Source of the DNA: Plecoglossus altivelis
Lineage: Eukaryota > Chordata > Actinopteri > Osmeriformes > Plecoglossidae
Length of the DNA stretch: 64,000 nt
Direction of reading: 5' to 3'
Assembly: GCA_036571765.1 (NCBI GenBank)
Contig: BROE01000014.1
Span: 15,785,897 to 15,849,896 of the forward strand
The notes under the pieces were generated by a model. The model was not told where the DNA came from. It did no database searches and saw nothing but the letters and a program-made list of their open reading frames with translations. Of the stretch, positions 18,459 to 28,694 are shown one piece after another. The translations under genes and the position numbers were made by a program. Position 1 is the stretch's first letter. Each line of letters starts with the position of its first letter.

Positions 18459-20481
18459 GTAAGATTAGTTATTTACTATCTTTAATAGTTAAAAAAAAAT
18501 AAAGTTTGCTACTTTCACAATATCTTTTCAACACAGTACCACAAGTGCTACGAAGCACTTATGTATTTTAGGGTATTTCGAATGGTGACGAAATACCCTC
18601 AAATACATATGTGCTTCGTAGCACTTTCGAGACCGGCTCATTTCTGCTTAATTTGTGTAAATTAACCATTCGTATTGTTTTCATCTGCCCTACTCAGTTC
18701 GTAATTGTACAGCTCTTTTTACAAGCAATTTCACAGAGGGCTTCACACACGCTCATAGAACTGCAAACGGACTCTCAACTAACCCAAACCCTCCTGTATC
18801 TCCCTTCCCTTCCAGTGCTGGAGACCCAGAGGGTCCTGGTCGACTCGCAGGTGACAGGATACCTGGGTCGCAACGTCACTCTGCCGTGTTCCTTCCAGGC
18901 TCATTCAAAAGCTAATCTTACCCAGGGAGAGTGGAGGCGGGGGACGACCACAGAGAACAGCACGTCTCTGGGTGTCTTGGATAAACAGCATGGACTTAAC
19001 GTTCCTACATCAGTCTTGACCGGGAGGGTGAAGTTCTCTGACAGTTTGACGAAGGGATTCTCCATGACGATAAGTGATGTGAGGAAGTCTGATGAGGGAA
19101 GCTATCTCTGTAAAATAACTGCATTCCCAGACGGCTCCTCTGACGGAACATCCTACCTCACAGTACAGGGTAACAGTCATTTATATAATCACAGCATTAC
19201 TAGTAATAGTGCCCCTTCTATTTCAATTTGGACAGACCTTGGATGAGTAAAGTTAGTTTACTTACAGATATAAATGTACTACAAGTGTTTGCGGCTTTGA
19301 CCCCTAAGGATTTATTGATCGATCAGCGAGTGATCATCACCGTTAGTATGTGGTCCCGTTCTCTGTTCTCAGACCAGTCTGAGCCCATGCCCCTGTCTTC
19401 TGGTGTCATCGCTGGCATCGTGATCGCAGTCTTCCTGGTTACGGTTGTCACGGTAGCGTCCGTGTACCTCTTCATCAACAGGAAGATGTAAGTTGGTGTG
19501 CTGAGATCTATCCTCACTAAACTTTGCGACCGTCTGTTTGTCTCTCAACACAATCGACATATACGATCGCAAAATTCCCTTTGTATTTGTCTCAATATTT
19601 GTCATTATGTCGAATAATAGGGAAATGATTCCCCATGTCTTGCCTGTTTCTCTTTCTCCAGGCAAAGAAAAATATTATCACACACTGTTGTAACGGGTGA
19701 GCAGTTCCTTTTTCATATCACACATGTGTGGTTCATGTGTGGTTCAGGACACCATAGATCACATGACTGACTGGAGCCTGTCTCACTGAGGCTTGTGTGT
19801 CTGGCTGTGTTTCAGACACCAGAGGACCACATGCGATTGGCAGAGAGGAGGTCAGCTGATTACGTTTACACCAAGATTTGGTTGAGGGGAAAGGAACCTG
19901 CCAGGAGTTTGTGACTTCGTTTGCTTGACAAACAGGGACTTGAGAAACAACCTTTAGTTTTGTGTTACTTCACTTCTTGTTCAGTGGTTTTCCTCCCGAC
20001 CGTCTCCTTGCCTTGATCCCTTCCCTCCATCTACCTCCTCTCGCCTCACTGCTCTCTCTCTCTTTTTGTCTCCTTCCTCTCCCGCCCCCCCCCCCCCTTC
20101 CAGGACGTGGTCTACTCCAGCATCATCAAGCACAAGTCCCCCAAGACCATAGGGGACAGATCGTCCATCAAATCCAGTCAAAAACGCCCCGATGACACCA
20201 TATACTCCCAGGTTGCCGTGAGAACGCAGGGCAGCGTCCGGCCGGACGACGTGGCGATGTACTCCCAGGTTGCCGTGAGAACGCAGGGCAGCGTCCGGCC
20301 GGACGACGTGGCGATGTACTCCCAGGTTGCCGTGAGAACGCAGGGCAGCGTCCGGCCGGACGACGTGGCGATGTACTCCCAGGTTGCCGTGAGAACGCAG
20401 CGCACCGTCCGGCCGGATGACGTGGCGATGTACTCCCAGGAGCGGATAAAGCGAACGAGTGACTTTTCTCCCTTGACATGA
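18413..20481 (+). CDS. Gene E: PVR/nectin/TIGIT-type V-set receptor with repeated tyrosine motifs in its tail
   Basis: Exons 18413-18458, 18816-19169, 19373-19487, 19662-19696, 19816-19850 and 20104-20481 join in frame and give about 320 residues. The order is signal peptide (MDRLFQTLLLLFCICSG), one V-set domain with the disulfide pair (VTLPCSF, GSYLCKI), a short stalk, one TM helix (IAGIVIAVFLVTVVTVASV), then a tail of about 150 residues. The V domain carries LTQ before the core Trp and AFPDG after strand F, close to the (V/I)(S/T)Q and T(F/Y)P(D/E/N)G signature of the nectin/PVR/TIGIT family. The tail has VVYSSI (ITIM-like), TIYSQV (fits ITSM TxYxxV), three AMYSQV and a final AMYSQE. The last five tyrosines come from a 57-bp tandem repeat. 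I infer an inhibitory or scaffolding receptor at the immune-cell surface. Ligand and orthology are unknown. The 19816-19850 donor (GTCAGC) is weak. Confidence 0.8.
18543..18626. repeat. 84-bp fold-back element in gene E intron 1
   Basis: Two arms of about 38 bases are inverted complements with about two mismatches around an 8-base loop. Each arm itself begins with the small palindrome AGTGCTACGAAGCACT. It may be a short MITE. Confidence 0.85.
18816..19169 (+). CDS. Gene E exon 2, V-set domain
   Basis: The exon is 354 nt, phase 1 to 1. Key features are QVTGYLGRNVTLPCSF, LTQGEW, VKFSD, DEGSYLC and FPDGSS. Confidence 0.85.
19373..19487 (+). CDS. Gene E exon 3, transmembrane segment
   Basis: The exon is 115 nt, phase 1 to 2, the same length and phase as the TM exons of gene D and unit B. 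It encodes an acidic stalk, a hydrophobic helix and a basic stop-transfer end (INRKM). Confidence 0.85.
19662..19696 (+). CDS. Gene E exon 4, juxtamembrane tail
   Basis: The exon is 35 nt, phase 2 to 1, encoding QRKILSHTVVT. Confidence 0.65.
19816..19850 (+). CDS. Gene E exon 5, tail
   Basis: The exon is 35 nt, phase 1 to 0, encoding DTRGPHAIGREE. Donor GTCAGC is suboptimal. Confidence 0.55.
20104..20481 (+). CDS. Gene E exon 6, tyrosine-motif tail and stop
   Basis: The exon is 378 nt in phase 0 after a poly-C acceptor. It begins DVVYSSIIKHKSPK, passes DDTIYSQV, contains the repeated block, and ends TSDFSPLT and TGA. Confidence 0.8.
   Translation, partial: DVVYSSIIKHKSPKTIGDRSSIKSSQKRPDDTIYSQVAVRTQGSVRPDDVAMYSQVAVRTQGSVRPDDVAMYSQVAVRTQGSVRPDDVAMYSQVAVRTQRTVRPDDVAMYSQERIKRTSDFSPLT
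20200..20445 (+). repeat. 57-bp coding minisatellite
   Basis: Copies of one landmark start at 20221, 20278, 20335 and 20392, exactly 57 bases (19 codons) apart. The repeated peptide contains YSQVAVRTQGSVRPDDVAM. The three internal copies are nearly identical at the DNA level; the fourth has QRTV for QGSV and a synonymous GAT. Confidence 0.95.
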
Positions 20482-21208
20482 TGGGAAGTACATTGGGGAC
20501 CTGGGCGCCACCCACACCCAGTCAACAGCCAATGAGACGACAGCGATGTAACTCTTCAGAGGGGGGCGTGGTCACTACGAAACAAACCAAGCTTGTCACT
20601 TGTCTTCTTTGGTTGATAGCGATTAGTTGTGTTTAATATAGTTACCCTTACCCCTCATCTCCCCTGTATTTATCTTGTGATGTATATACGTATACTTAAC
20701 ATGCCTTGAGCTCTTGCCTGTATTTTAGACTCTTTTCTTGGTTTATTCTTACTGCGCTGCTGGTGTGTTTTTGACTCATTGCCTGTATCTCAACCCTGCT
20801 GTTAGTAATCCCCCCTGATTATGTTGATCGTTCGCTGATGTCATCTGTACGGCGCCATGAGTGAGTAAACTCTCTACTGTGATGTACCTTGGTGTGTGAG
20901 GTTCTTTACAGCACGGAAACCTGAGGAACGCCATCTTCCTCTCTTCTCCGTCCACGGACACGGTGGCCATCAGTGGCCATCAGTGGCCATCAGTGGCCTG
21001 CACCATTTCAGCAGGAAAAGGGATGATGGGCAACATCTGTTCTCTCCTGGCCCACTGGCACATGTAGTAGCTTTCATCCATCGTTCGTGCATCTGTCACA
21101 CATGTGGTCTGACTGCAAACAAGGAGGATGAGAGAATGAAGGTGGACAGACGGAAAATCAGCCAGACAAACATGGCCTCCGACAAACAGCACTTGGTCAT
21201 GAGAGTCC

Positions 21209-21214
21209 AATAAA
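21209..21214 (+). terminator. Candidate polyadenylation signal of gene E
   Basis: First plain AATAAA after the stop, about 730 bases downstream. An earlier variant signal could be used instead. Confidence 0.35.
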
Positions 21215-21218
21215 TTAA

Positions 21219-21470
21219 AGGACACACTTGACAACACAAAGACGCGCACTTGACAATACAAAGACGCGCACTTGACAACACAAAGACGCGCACTTGACAA
21301 TACAAAGACGCGCACTTGACAACACAAAGACGCACACTTGACAACACAAAGACGCGCACTTGACGATACAAAGACGCGCACTTGACAACACAAAAATGTG
21401 CACTTGACAAAACAAAGATGTGTACATCACAATGCAAAGACCCACACTTGACTACGCAAAGACGCACATT
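21219..21470. repeat. 22-bp minisatellite
   Basis: About 11 copies of GACGCGCACTTGACAACACA plus AA with small changes. Confidence 0.9.
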
Positions 21471-23939
21471 TTGTTTGATCAGCCAGCCACAGACGAGACA
21501 CCAGGAAAAGGCAGTTTGAATATTTCTTTTTATTCCAAAGAAGTTTATCAGTGTGTCTATAGGATTGAACACCAAGTGGTCGCTATGGAGACTATGTGAT
21601 CTCCCCTCCCCCCCCCAAAACATAGCCTTTGTCCCCTCCCTCTTCCTACAACAGCAGCATCCCTGTAGACCGTTAGTCTTCCATAGGAACAATTATAATA
21701 ACAAGAATTGTATTGTAATAATATTCATCATTGTTGTTTTAATAATCCATTTACCACTAGTATAGAAATATGAAAAACTAACAAATAGAGAACAAAAGCT
21801 TGGTTTGTTTTCGTAGTGACCGCAGCCCCCTCTGACCCCCCCCCCTCCCCCCACCGCACCCCTCAAATTTCAAAAGCTCTTCCCTTGAATACTCTCCCTT
21901 TCCGTGGTTCCTTTCCTCCATCCCTATGACAACTCCATCCCTATGACAACAGGGAGCACTGGTGGATGAGTGGTAGTGTTCCACATCGCGTCACCTTCCT
22001 CTGTCACGTGTTGTCATCCTGCGTAAGTCATGTAGCCAAGGGACACGGGGAAAGGAGGGCTTTCGAGACTGTCGAGACACGGCTGGCCAATACGCTGACT
22101 GCTGGAATAGCCAAGTGCAGACCGACCGCTCCATGGTTTCCACAGACTCAAGTAGCCTTGTGTCGGAGTGACCTTCGAAAGAGATCGATCGGCCTCGTTC
22201 TGGCTTAGATTGTCCTTCGACGTCGTGGTCTTTCGAAACGGGGCAATATTTGTACGTGCGTGCGCGCGCGTGCGCGTGTCAGCCATTTTGCGGCAGCTGA
22301 AGTCATGTCAGGCTGCAAACCGGGGTTTAACGTTGAGAACATCTCTGGATCGGAGCCAGCTGACGCTTCTCCGTTCTCTGTGTGAACGGGAATCCTGTCT
22401 TTACACCCCAATCCCTCCTATCTGCCTCCCCTGTGACGCATCAGCCTTCAGCCTTCTGAAAGAAGCTGCGCTCGTTTAGACGGCTAATGAGCTCATGTAA
22501 CGCCAGCCTTTCAAACTGTGGTGACAGGCCTTTTCTCCTGCCGCGTGTCGCTCTGGCAGGAACCTCTTAGTCGGAGAAGGAAAGAAAAAGAGGAGAGAGA
22601 GAGGGGAGAGAGAGAAGAGAGAGGAGAGAGGAGAGAGAGAGGAGAGAGAGAGAGGAGAGAGAGAGGTAGAAGCCAAGACATCAGTCTCCTGGCAGACAAA
22701 CAAGATCTACAGTAGCAAGACGATGCCCAATATTACCAGATCAGGAGAGATCTAATTATGGAAGTAGTTCAATTATGGATTTGTAATTCTGATACTGTTT
22801 ATCACTCACTCACTCTCCACCTCTCTCTCGCTCTCGCTCACTCTTGCTCCCTCTCTCCTGTGCTTACAGGGGTAAAGAATAAGATGACGAGGAGCGCATT
22901 TAACATTTTAAAGCCAAGATCTGTAATTTGACTATCACAGACTACTAGAGTGGTCCTGTGCACCAAGGTCCTCTAAAATTCTGCACTCTCGCCCTACCCA
23001 CAGACGCAAGCGCTCGTTCATGCATACAGCTGGGACTTCCTGCAGTATTGTACATCCTGTCCACTTCAGGGACATTTCACCTTCGTGCTAACACCAACTA
23101 CGGGGTGCAGGTAGGGACAGAAAACCTCTCGTCAGCACGGTTAATCCCAGACGCCGTTTCTCTGGTGTGTCATAAGTCACCATATTTGCCACAAATAAGT
23201 CTTTATTTTTCTGTAACTCCCACTTAGAACAATGGTAACAAAACAATAGAGACAACCAAAAAACAACAGTAAAATCATTGAATTCTTTTAAGTCTATTTT
23301 TTTTTTTGTTGTTGTTGAAATCATCTTTTGACGTTGTTTTCAGGCCACATACTAGCCTCCATGAGGGGGCAGTGTGCCTGTGTAGCTGATGAGCTGGTCA
23401 AGTACTCCGCACAACCATAAAGAGAAGTTCCTTGGCAGTCAGCGGCCAGGCAGATGTCAGAGGAAAGGAGAAGGAGAAGTAAGAGGGAGCGGGGAGAGGA
23501 ACCAACATGTTCACAAACAGAAAGAGGTTTCATCGAGCCACTGCCGTCCGGTGTAGTTCTGTCAGGTCAGGACATGATTCAAAGTACAGAGGGCATCTCG
23601 CACAAAAACACCGACATAGCCGGCTAGCTAGATAACTGAGAGGGAGAACAGAGAGGGAGAACCGAGAGGGAGAACCGAGAGGGAGAACCGGACTGGTCCC
23701 ACCGGGATGCAAAGTGACGCTAAGAAGAGTTTGCTTTCCTTTATTCTCTTTCCTCTTCTCAGTCTCACCTCTCTCAAACGTTTTCCATGCCTGCAGAAAT
23801 ATCTCTGTCTCTGACTCTCTCTGTCTCGTTATTCTACAAAGCCACAGGTGATAAGAGTTTCACCTTGCTGCCCAAGTATCTCCTACCTCTCATTTCTGCT
23901 TCAACCCACCACCTTCATCCCCTCCTCACCCCCTGAGTC
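21471..23939. other. Region between gene E and grik5, no recognised gene
   Basis: No convincing exon was seen on either strand. It holds a GA-rich tract (22578-22665), a CpG-rich patch with alternating GC near 22250-22285, and presumably the grik5 3' UTR next to 23940. The grik5 polyadenylation site was not located with confidence. Confidence 0.5.
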
Positions 23940-24572
23940 TCAGTCGCCCTCCCCCAGCAGGTCTGTACTGGTGTTACTCTGTGGGGGGGGTGCTGGGCGG
24001 GGGGGCGGCGGGGGGCTGTGGTGTAGCCGCCTGGGGCTGGGGCCGCTTCCCCCCTCGCTGTCCGTGTTCGAGGTGGAGGGGGGCGGGGGTGGGGGCAGGC
24101 GGGGCAGGGGTGCTGACGAAGGGGGTATCCGCGTGGATGTGGCCGCCGCCCCCAGCCCCGCCCTCAGGCTCTGGATACGCCGGCACTCCTGGCACACCCG
24201 CACGTGGCTACAGCTGCGAGACGGGGCAGGGGGCGCGGGCGGGGCAGGGGGAGGAGGCGTGGTGTTGGCCCCCAGAGGATCCTCCAGGAGTCGCTGGGGC
24301 CCGGGGCCCATGTCTGAGGGGCCTCCCCCAGCCCCAGCCCCAGCCCCCGCTCCGGCTCCGCCTGTTAAGGGCCCTGAACCGCTGTAGAGCTTGCCGTTGC
24401 TGAGACGCATCTCGCGGACCAGACGCAGGGGCCGCTGGGCGCCCAGGGCGATGCGTGCGGGGTGGCGCAGCGCTGCAGAGCTGCTGAGCGGGCGGCGGCG
24501 GCGGGAGCGGGAGCTCTTCTTACAGGAGACGGCGTTTCGGAACTCGGTGAGCATCTCTTGACAGACAGACAC
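23940..24572 (-). CDS. grik5: grik5 exon 19, cytoplasmic tail and stop
   Basis: The exon is 633 nt in phase 0, about 210 residues. VSVCQEMLTEFRNAVSCKKS is followed by the basic SRSRRRRP, REMRLSNGKLYS, a Gly/Ala repeat (GAGAGAGAG), HVRVCQECRRIQSLR and a long proline/serine-rich end finishing TSTDLLGEGD. It is longer than the mammalian tail, mainly through Pro and Gly-Ala expansion. Confidence 0.95.
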   Translation of the reverse strand: MSVCQEMLTEFRNAVSCKKSSRSRRRRPLSSSAALRHPARIALGAQRPLRLVREMRLSNGKLYSGSGPLTGGAGAGAGAGAGGGPSDMGPGPQRLLEDPLGANTTPPPPAPPAPPAPSRSCSHVRVCQECRRIQSLRAGLGAAATSTRIPPSSAPLPRLPPPPPPSTSNTDSEGGSGPSPRRLHHSPPPPPRPAPPPQSNTSTDLLGEGD

Positions 24573-26660
24573 CTGGGAGGAGAGAGGAGACAAGAGGGAG
24601 GAGGAGGAGGAGAGAAGAGGGAGGAGGAGAGAGGAGGAGGAGAGAGAGGATGAGGAAGGAGAGAGGAGGAGGAGGGAGGAGGAGGAGAGAGAAGAGAGAG
24701 AGAAGGAGGGAGGAGAGGAGGATAGAGGGAGGAGAGGAAGGAGGAGGGAGGAGAGAAGAGAGGGAGGAGCACAAAAGCATAGAGAGGCAGAAAGGGTATT
24801 AAGGGACAGAGGAGCGGAGGAGGAGAGAGAAGAAGAGAGAGAGGACGAGGAAGGAGAGGAAGGAGGAGGGAGGAGGTGGAGGAGAAAAACAACAAAATGA
24901 TAATGGAGGAAAGGCATGAAGGAGAGAACAGCGTGGTGAGAGGGGGAACAAGGAATGGTAGAAGGAAGGGAGACAGATGGAGGGAAAATACAATATTTGT
25001 ATCGGGAAGCGAAGGGGTGGGAGGAGGATAGATGGTGAGAGGCGGGAGGACATCCAGGGAGCAGAGAAGGTTATTATAATCCAGAAACAGTTCACTCAAC
25101 ATCAAATGCTCCCATATGAGTGTCTCTTAATGGGACGTAATGCACTACGAACAGGCAGGTCTGCAAAAAACACACACAGTCATCCCGTGTCCACACGCGC
25201 ATGCACAGCCTCCTGGACGCACGCTCGCTCTCCGCATTCCAACAGCATCTCAAACCAAACACAGAACTACGTCCACACTGTACGCACACACACACACACA
25301 CACAAACGCACGCAGGCACGCAGGCACGCACCACAACACGTTCTGGTGGAAGAAATCAAAAAGAGCGGAGGCTACCATGTGCTTACATAAGCAAAAACAG
25401 TACTGGTTATTTGAGCACAGACACTGATGGGTGAATGAGACGAAGGCGGAGACAGACAGGATGGGATGGGACGTCCCAGGGTGGGACACGGGGGAATACC
25501 GGCGCGCAAGAGAAGCATGTAAAAGAAGGATAACATCGTGACATTTAATGCCAGGGAAATCATCCTACCACACACACTTATCAATGCAAGCAAATATTGC
25601 ATTTTCAATATTGCTTAACCAAACCTAGAAGTTAGGGGGTCGGGGGGGGGGAGGGGGGAGGGACACACACTAAACAATCGCAATCCAAACTGTACTGGCA
25701 CCACGGTGCGCTGAGGCTAATGCTATACTGCGGCGATGCAGAACACACACACGCGTGGCATGCAAATGAACCTCAAAACAACATTCTCAGCAGTGTTGTA
25801 CTTCTACGCCCCCCCCCCCCCCCCCCCCCCCGCCCCTCCCCCATCACAATGATACCCCCCCCACCCCACTCCCCTCACCACCACCCCCCTCCCCACCCTC
25901 CTCACCACCACCCCCCACCCCACCCCAAACTGAGATGCACGCGGGTAAAACACACACACACGATGCCAGCGCCAGCCAGATGAAGGAGGGAAACAAGCGC
26001 GGCACAAGCCGAGGCTTAACGGATGGCGGGTTGCCATGGTGACCTACTGGGGTGTGTCTGCGGGGACGGCGAGGGCATGGATGGGGGCGTACCTCGTCTG
26101 TTTCGGCCGATCGCCGCGTCGACCACACGAACTCCATGATGGCCACGAACACCGCGATGATGAGGCCGCAGATTAGGACCACGAAGATGCCACCGATGTT
26201 CTCCATGCCCAGACCTGCCGCGGAGGCACCGGAGGGGGAGTACACACACACACACAGACGGGCACACACACAGACGGGCACACACACAGACGGGCACACA
26301 CACACAGACAGGCACACACACAGACGGGCACACACACAGACGGGCACACACACAGACGGGCACACACACACAGACCGGCACACACACAGACGGGCACACA
26401 CACAGACGGACACACACACAGACCGGCACACACACAGACGGGCACACACACAGACGGGCACACACACAGATGGGCACACACACACAGACAGACAATCACA
26501 CACACGCACACACTTTTATTGTTCTGAGTTTACTGTCATTATTCTGTGTCTATATGTACAGTACTCTTTCTGTCTATGTCTCTCACTACGTCTCCCTCTC
26601 TCTCTAACAGACACACACACTCACTTTTGCACACAGACACACAGACACACACTCACTTTT

Positions 26661-26693
<33 letters not shown>

Positions 26694-28663
26694 ACCCACC
26701 TTTGGCCCGGTGGTCCTCCTCCTTCGGGCACTGCCCCCCCTCCCACCACCTCCTCTTCAGGATCTCCAGACGATTGTTCTCCTGCAGCTGGAGGATGGCC
26801 AGGGTGATCTCATCTCTGAAAGGAGAGCCTGAGGGAGGGGGAGGACAGAGAGGGAGGACAGAGGAGGAGGAGGAGAGAGGGGAGGGAGGAAAGATGAGGG
26901 GCAGTGGATGGATACAAAACGAAACGGAGGGATTAAACTGAGATTATTTAGTGGCAAACCACAGAATGGCTGGAATATTGTCATTAGGAGGAGGAGATTA
27001 AAGTGATAGAGAGAGGGATTAGACCAGGAAAGAGAGGAGATCATTGAAGGAGGGAAGATTGATGTACGTGATAACAGTGTCTCTTTCAGAAGCCAGAGCC
27101 CTTGCTGTCCAGGCCTGTGACTATTTGTGTTTGAAGTTTATCCCTTCATCTCTCCTTCCCTCCTTCCCTTCCCCCAACCCTTCATCCATCCCTACCTCCC
27201 CCCATCCCTCTCTCCCTCCCCCCTCCATCCCTCCCTCCCCCCCTCCATCCATCCCTACCTCCCCCTCTCCATCCCTCCCTCCCCCCCTCCATCCGTCCAT
27301 ACCTCCACCCCTCCATTCATCCCTACCTCCCCCTCTCCATCCCTCCCTGCCTCCCTTCATCCATCGTTCCCTCCCTCCCACACTCCCTCCCTCCCTTCCC
27401 CCACCCCTCCCTCCCTCCCTTCCCCCACCCCTTGCTCTCTTACCCAGGGGCATGCCGATGCCGTAGCCCTTGGTGTCCAGCAGGCCTCCTATCTGCGTCA
27501 GGTTGCAGTTGAGGTGGCGGTGGTACTCGTTCATGGTGCTCTCCATCAGGAAGGCGTACTTGGAGTTGAGCACGCGGGCGATGCCCTCCTCGGTGCTCTT
27601 CACAAACACGCTGGGCTGCTTGGAGTGCATGTAGTTCCACATGCGCTGGTAGGTCTGGTACCGCGAGTTCTGGAGGAGGGAGAGAGACGGGGAGGAAGAG
27701 AGGGAGAGAGAGGGAGAGAGGGAAGGAGAGAGAGGGAGGGAGGGAGAGGGAGAAAGAGGGACATAGGGATGGAGGGCGAGAGTGAGAGTGGGAGGAAGAG
27801 AGACAGAGGGAGGGAGAGAGAGAGAGGGAGAGAGAGAGAGAGAGAGAGGGAGGGATGGAGAGAGGGACGAAGAGAAAGAGAGGGAGGGAGAGAGGGAGAG
27901 GGAGAGGGAGAGAGGGAGGGAGGGAGGGAGAGATGGAGGGAGAGAGTGAGGGAGAGAGGGGAGAGAGAGGGTGACAGAGAGGGAGAGAACAAATGAAGGA
28001 AGGGGCAAAAGAGAGGAACACAGTGAACAAGTCACGTTTTAATAAAGGGACAGACAGACAGACAGTAGTGAAAGGACAGACAGACAGACAGGAGTGAAGA
28101 GACAGACAGGAGAGAAGAGAAGCAGATCAGAAAGGTAGAACAGTAAAGGAACAGGCTCCTTGACTGCTGCACTAACAGATGTGTTTTTCTTCCAACCCAG
28201 ATGGTGCTGCAAGTCCTCCCGCAGAAGGTGACTGCTCACAACATGGGTGCATGTGAGTCAAGTAAGCGCTAATTAGTGACATGTACCAGAGTATAACATG
28301 CTGAAAGCCATCTTGAAGCCTTGTGTACGAGGGGTACGTGTGAACGTATAAAGTGTATTCTCGAGAGAGCTGAATAAACAAGCACACAGGCACGCTTACA
28401 ACTGTAAATAAAGAATAGGGCACGCACGCTGTGTACAAAGATAAAAAACATATGCACATACACTAGCACTTAGCATAACCACGCTAGCAGACACGTAGCG
28501 AGAGAGAGCGGGGCGTGCGAACACTGACAAACACAGATGCCCAAGGCACCTTCACAAGTAAACATGGGCGCTGAGCCACTTAACAGCAACACAAACAGCC
28601 ATAGAGAAAACTACTGAGCTATCAGACAAGGTGGCCAGTATATGGATAACCTGTTCTGTAGAA

Positions 28664-28694
<31 letters not shown>

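Noticed and set aside
21219..21470. Regular 22-bp repeats considered as a CRISPR array
   Set aside because: There are no unique spacers and the host is a vertebrate genome; it is a minisatellite.
27121..28035. Long Ser/Leu/Pro-rich and Arg/Glu/Gly-rich open frames
   Set aside because: They are translations of (GA)n and CCCTCC arrays overlapping the true grik5 exon 16. Similar frames elsewhere in the grik5 introns have the same cause.
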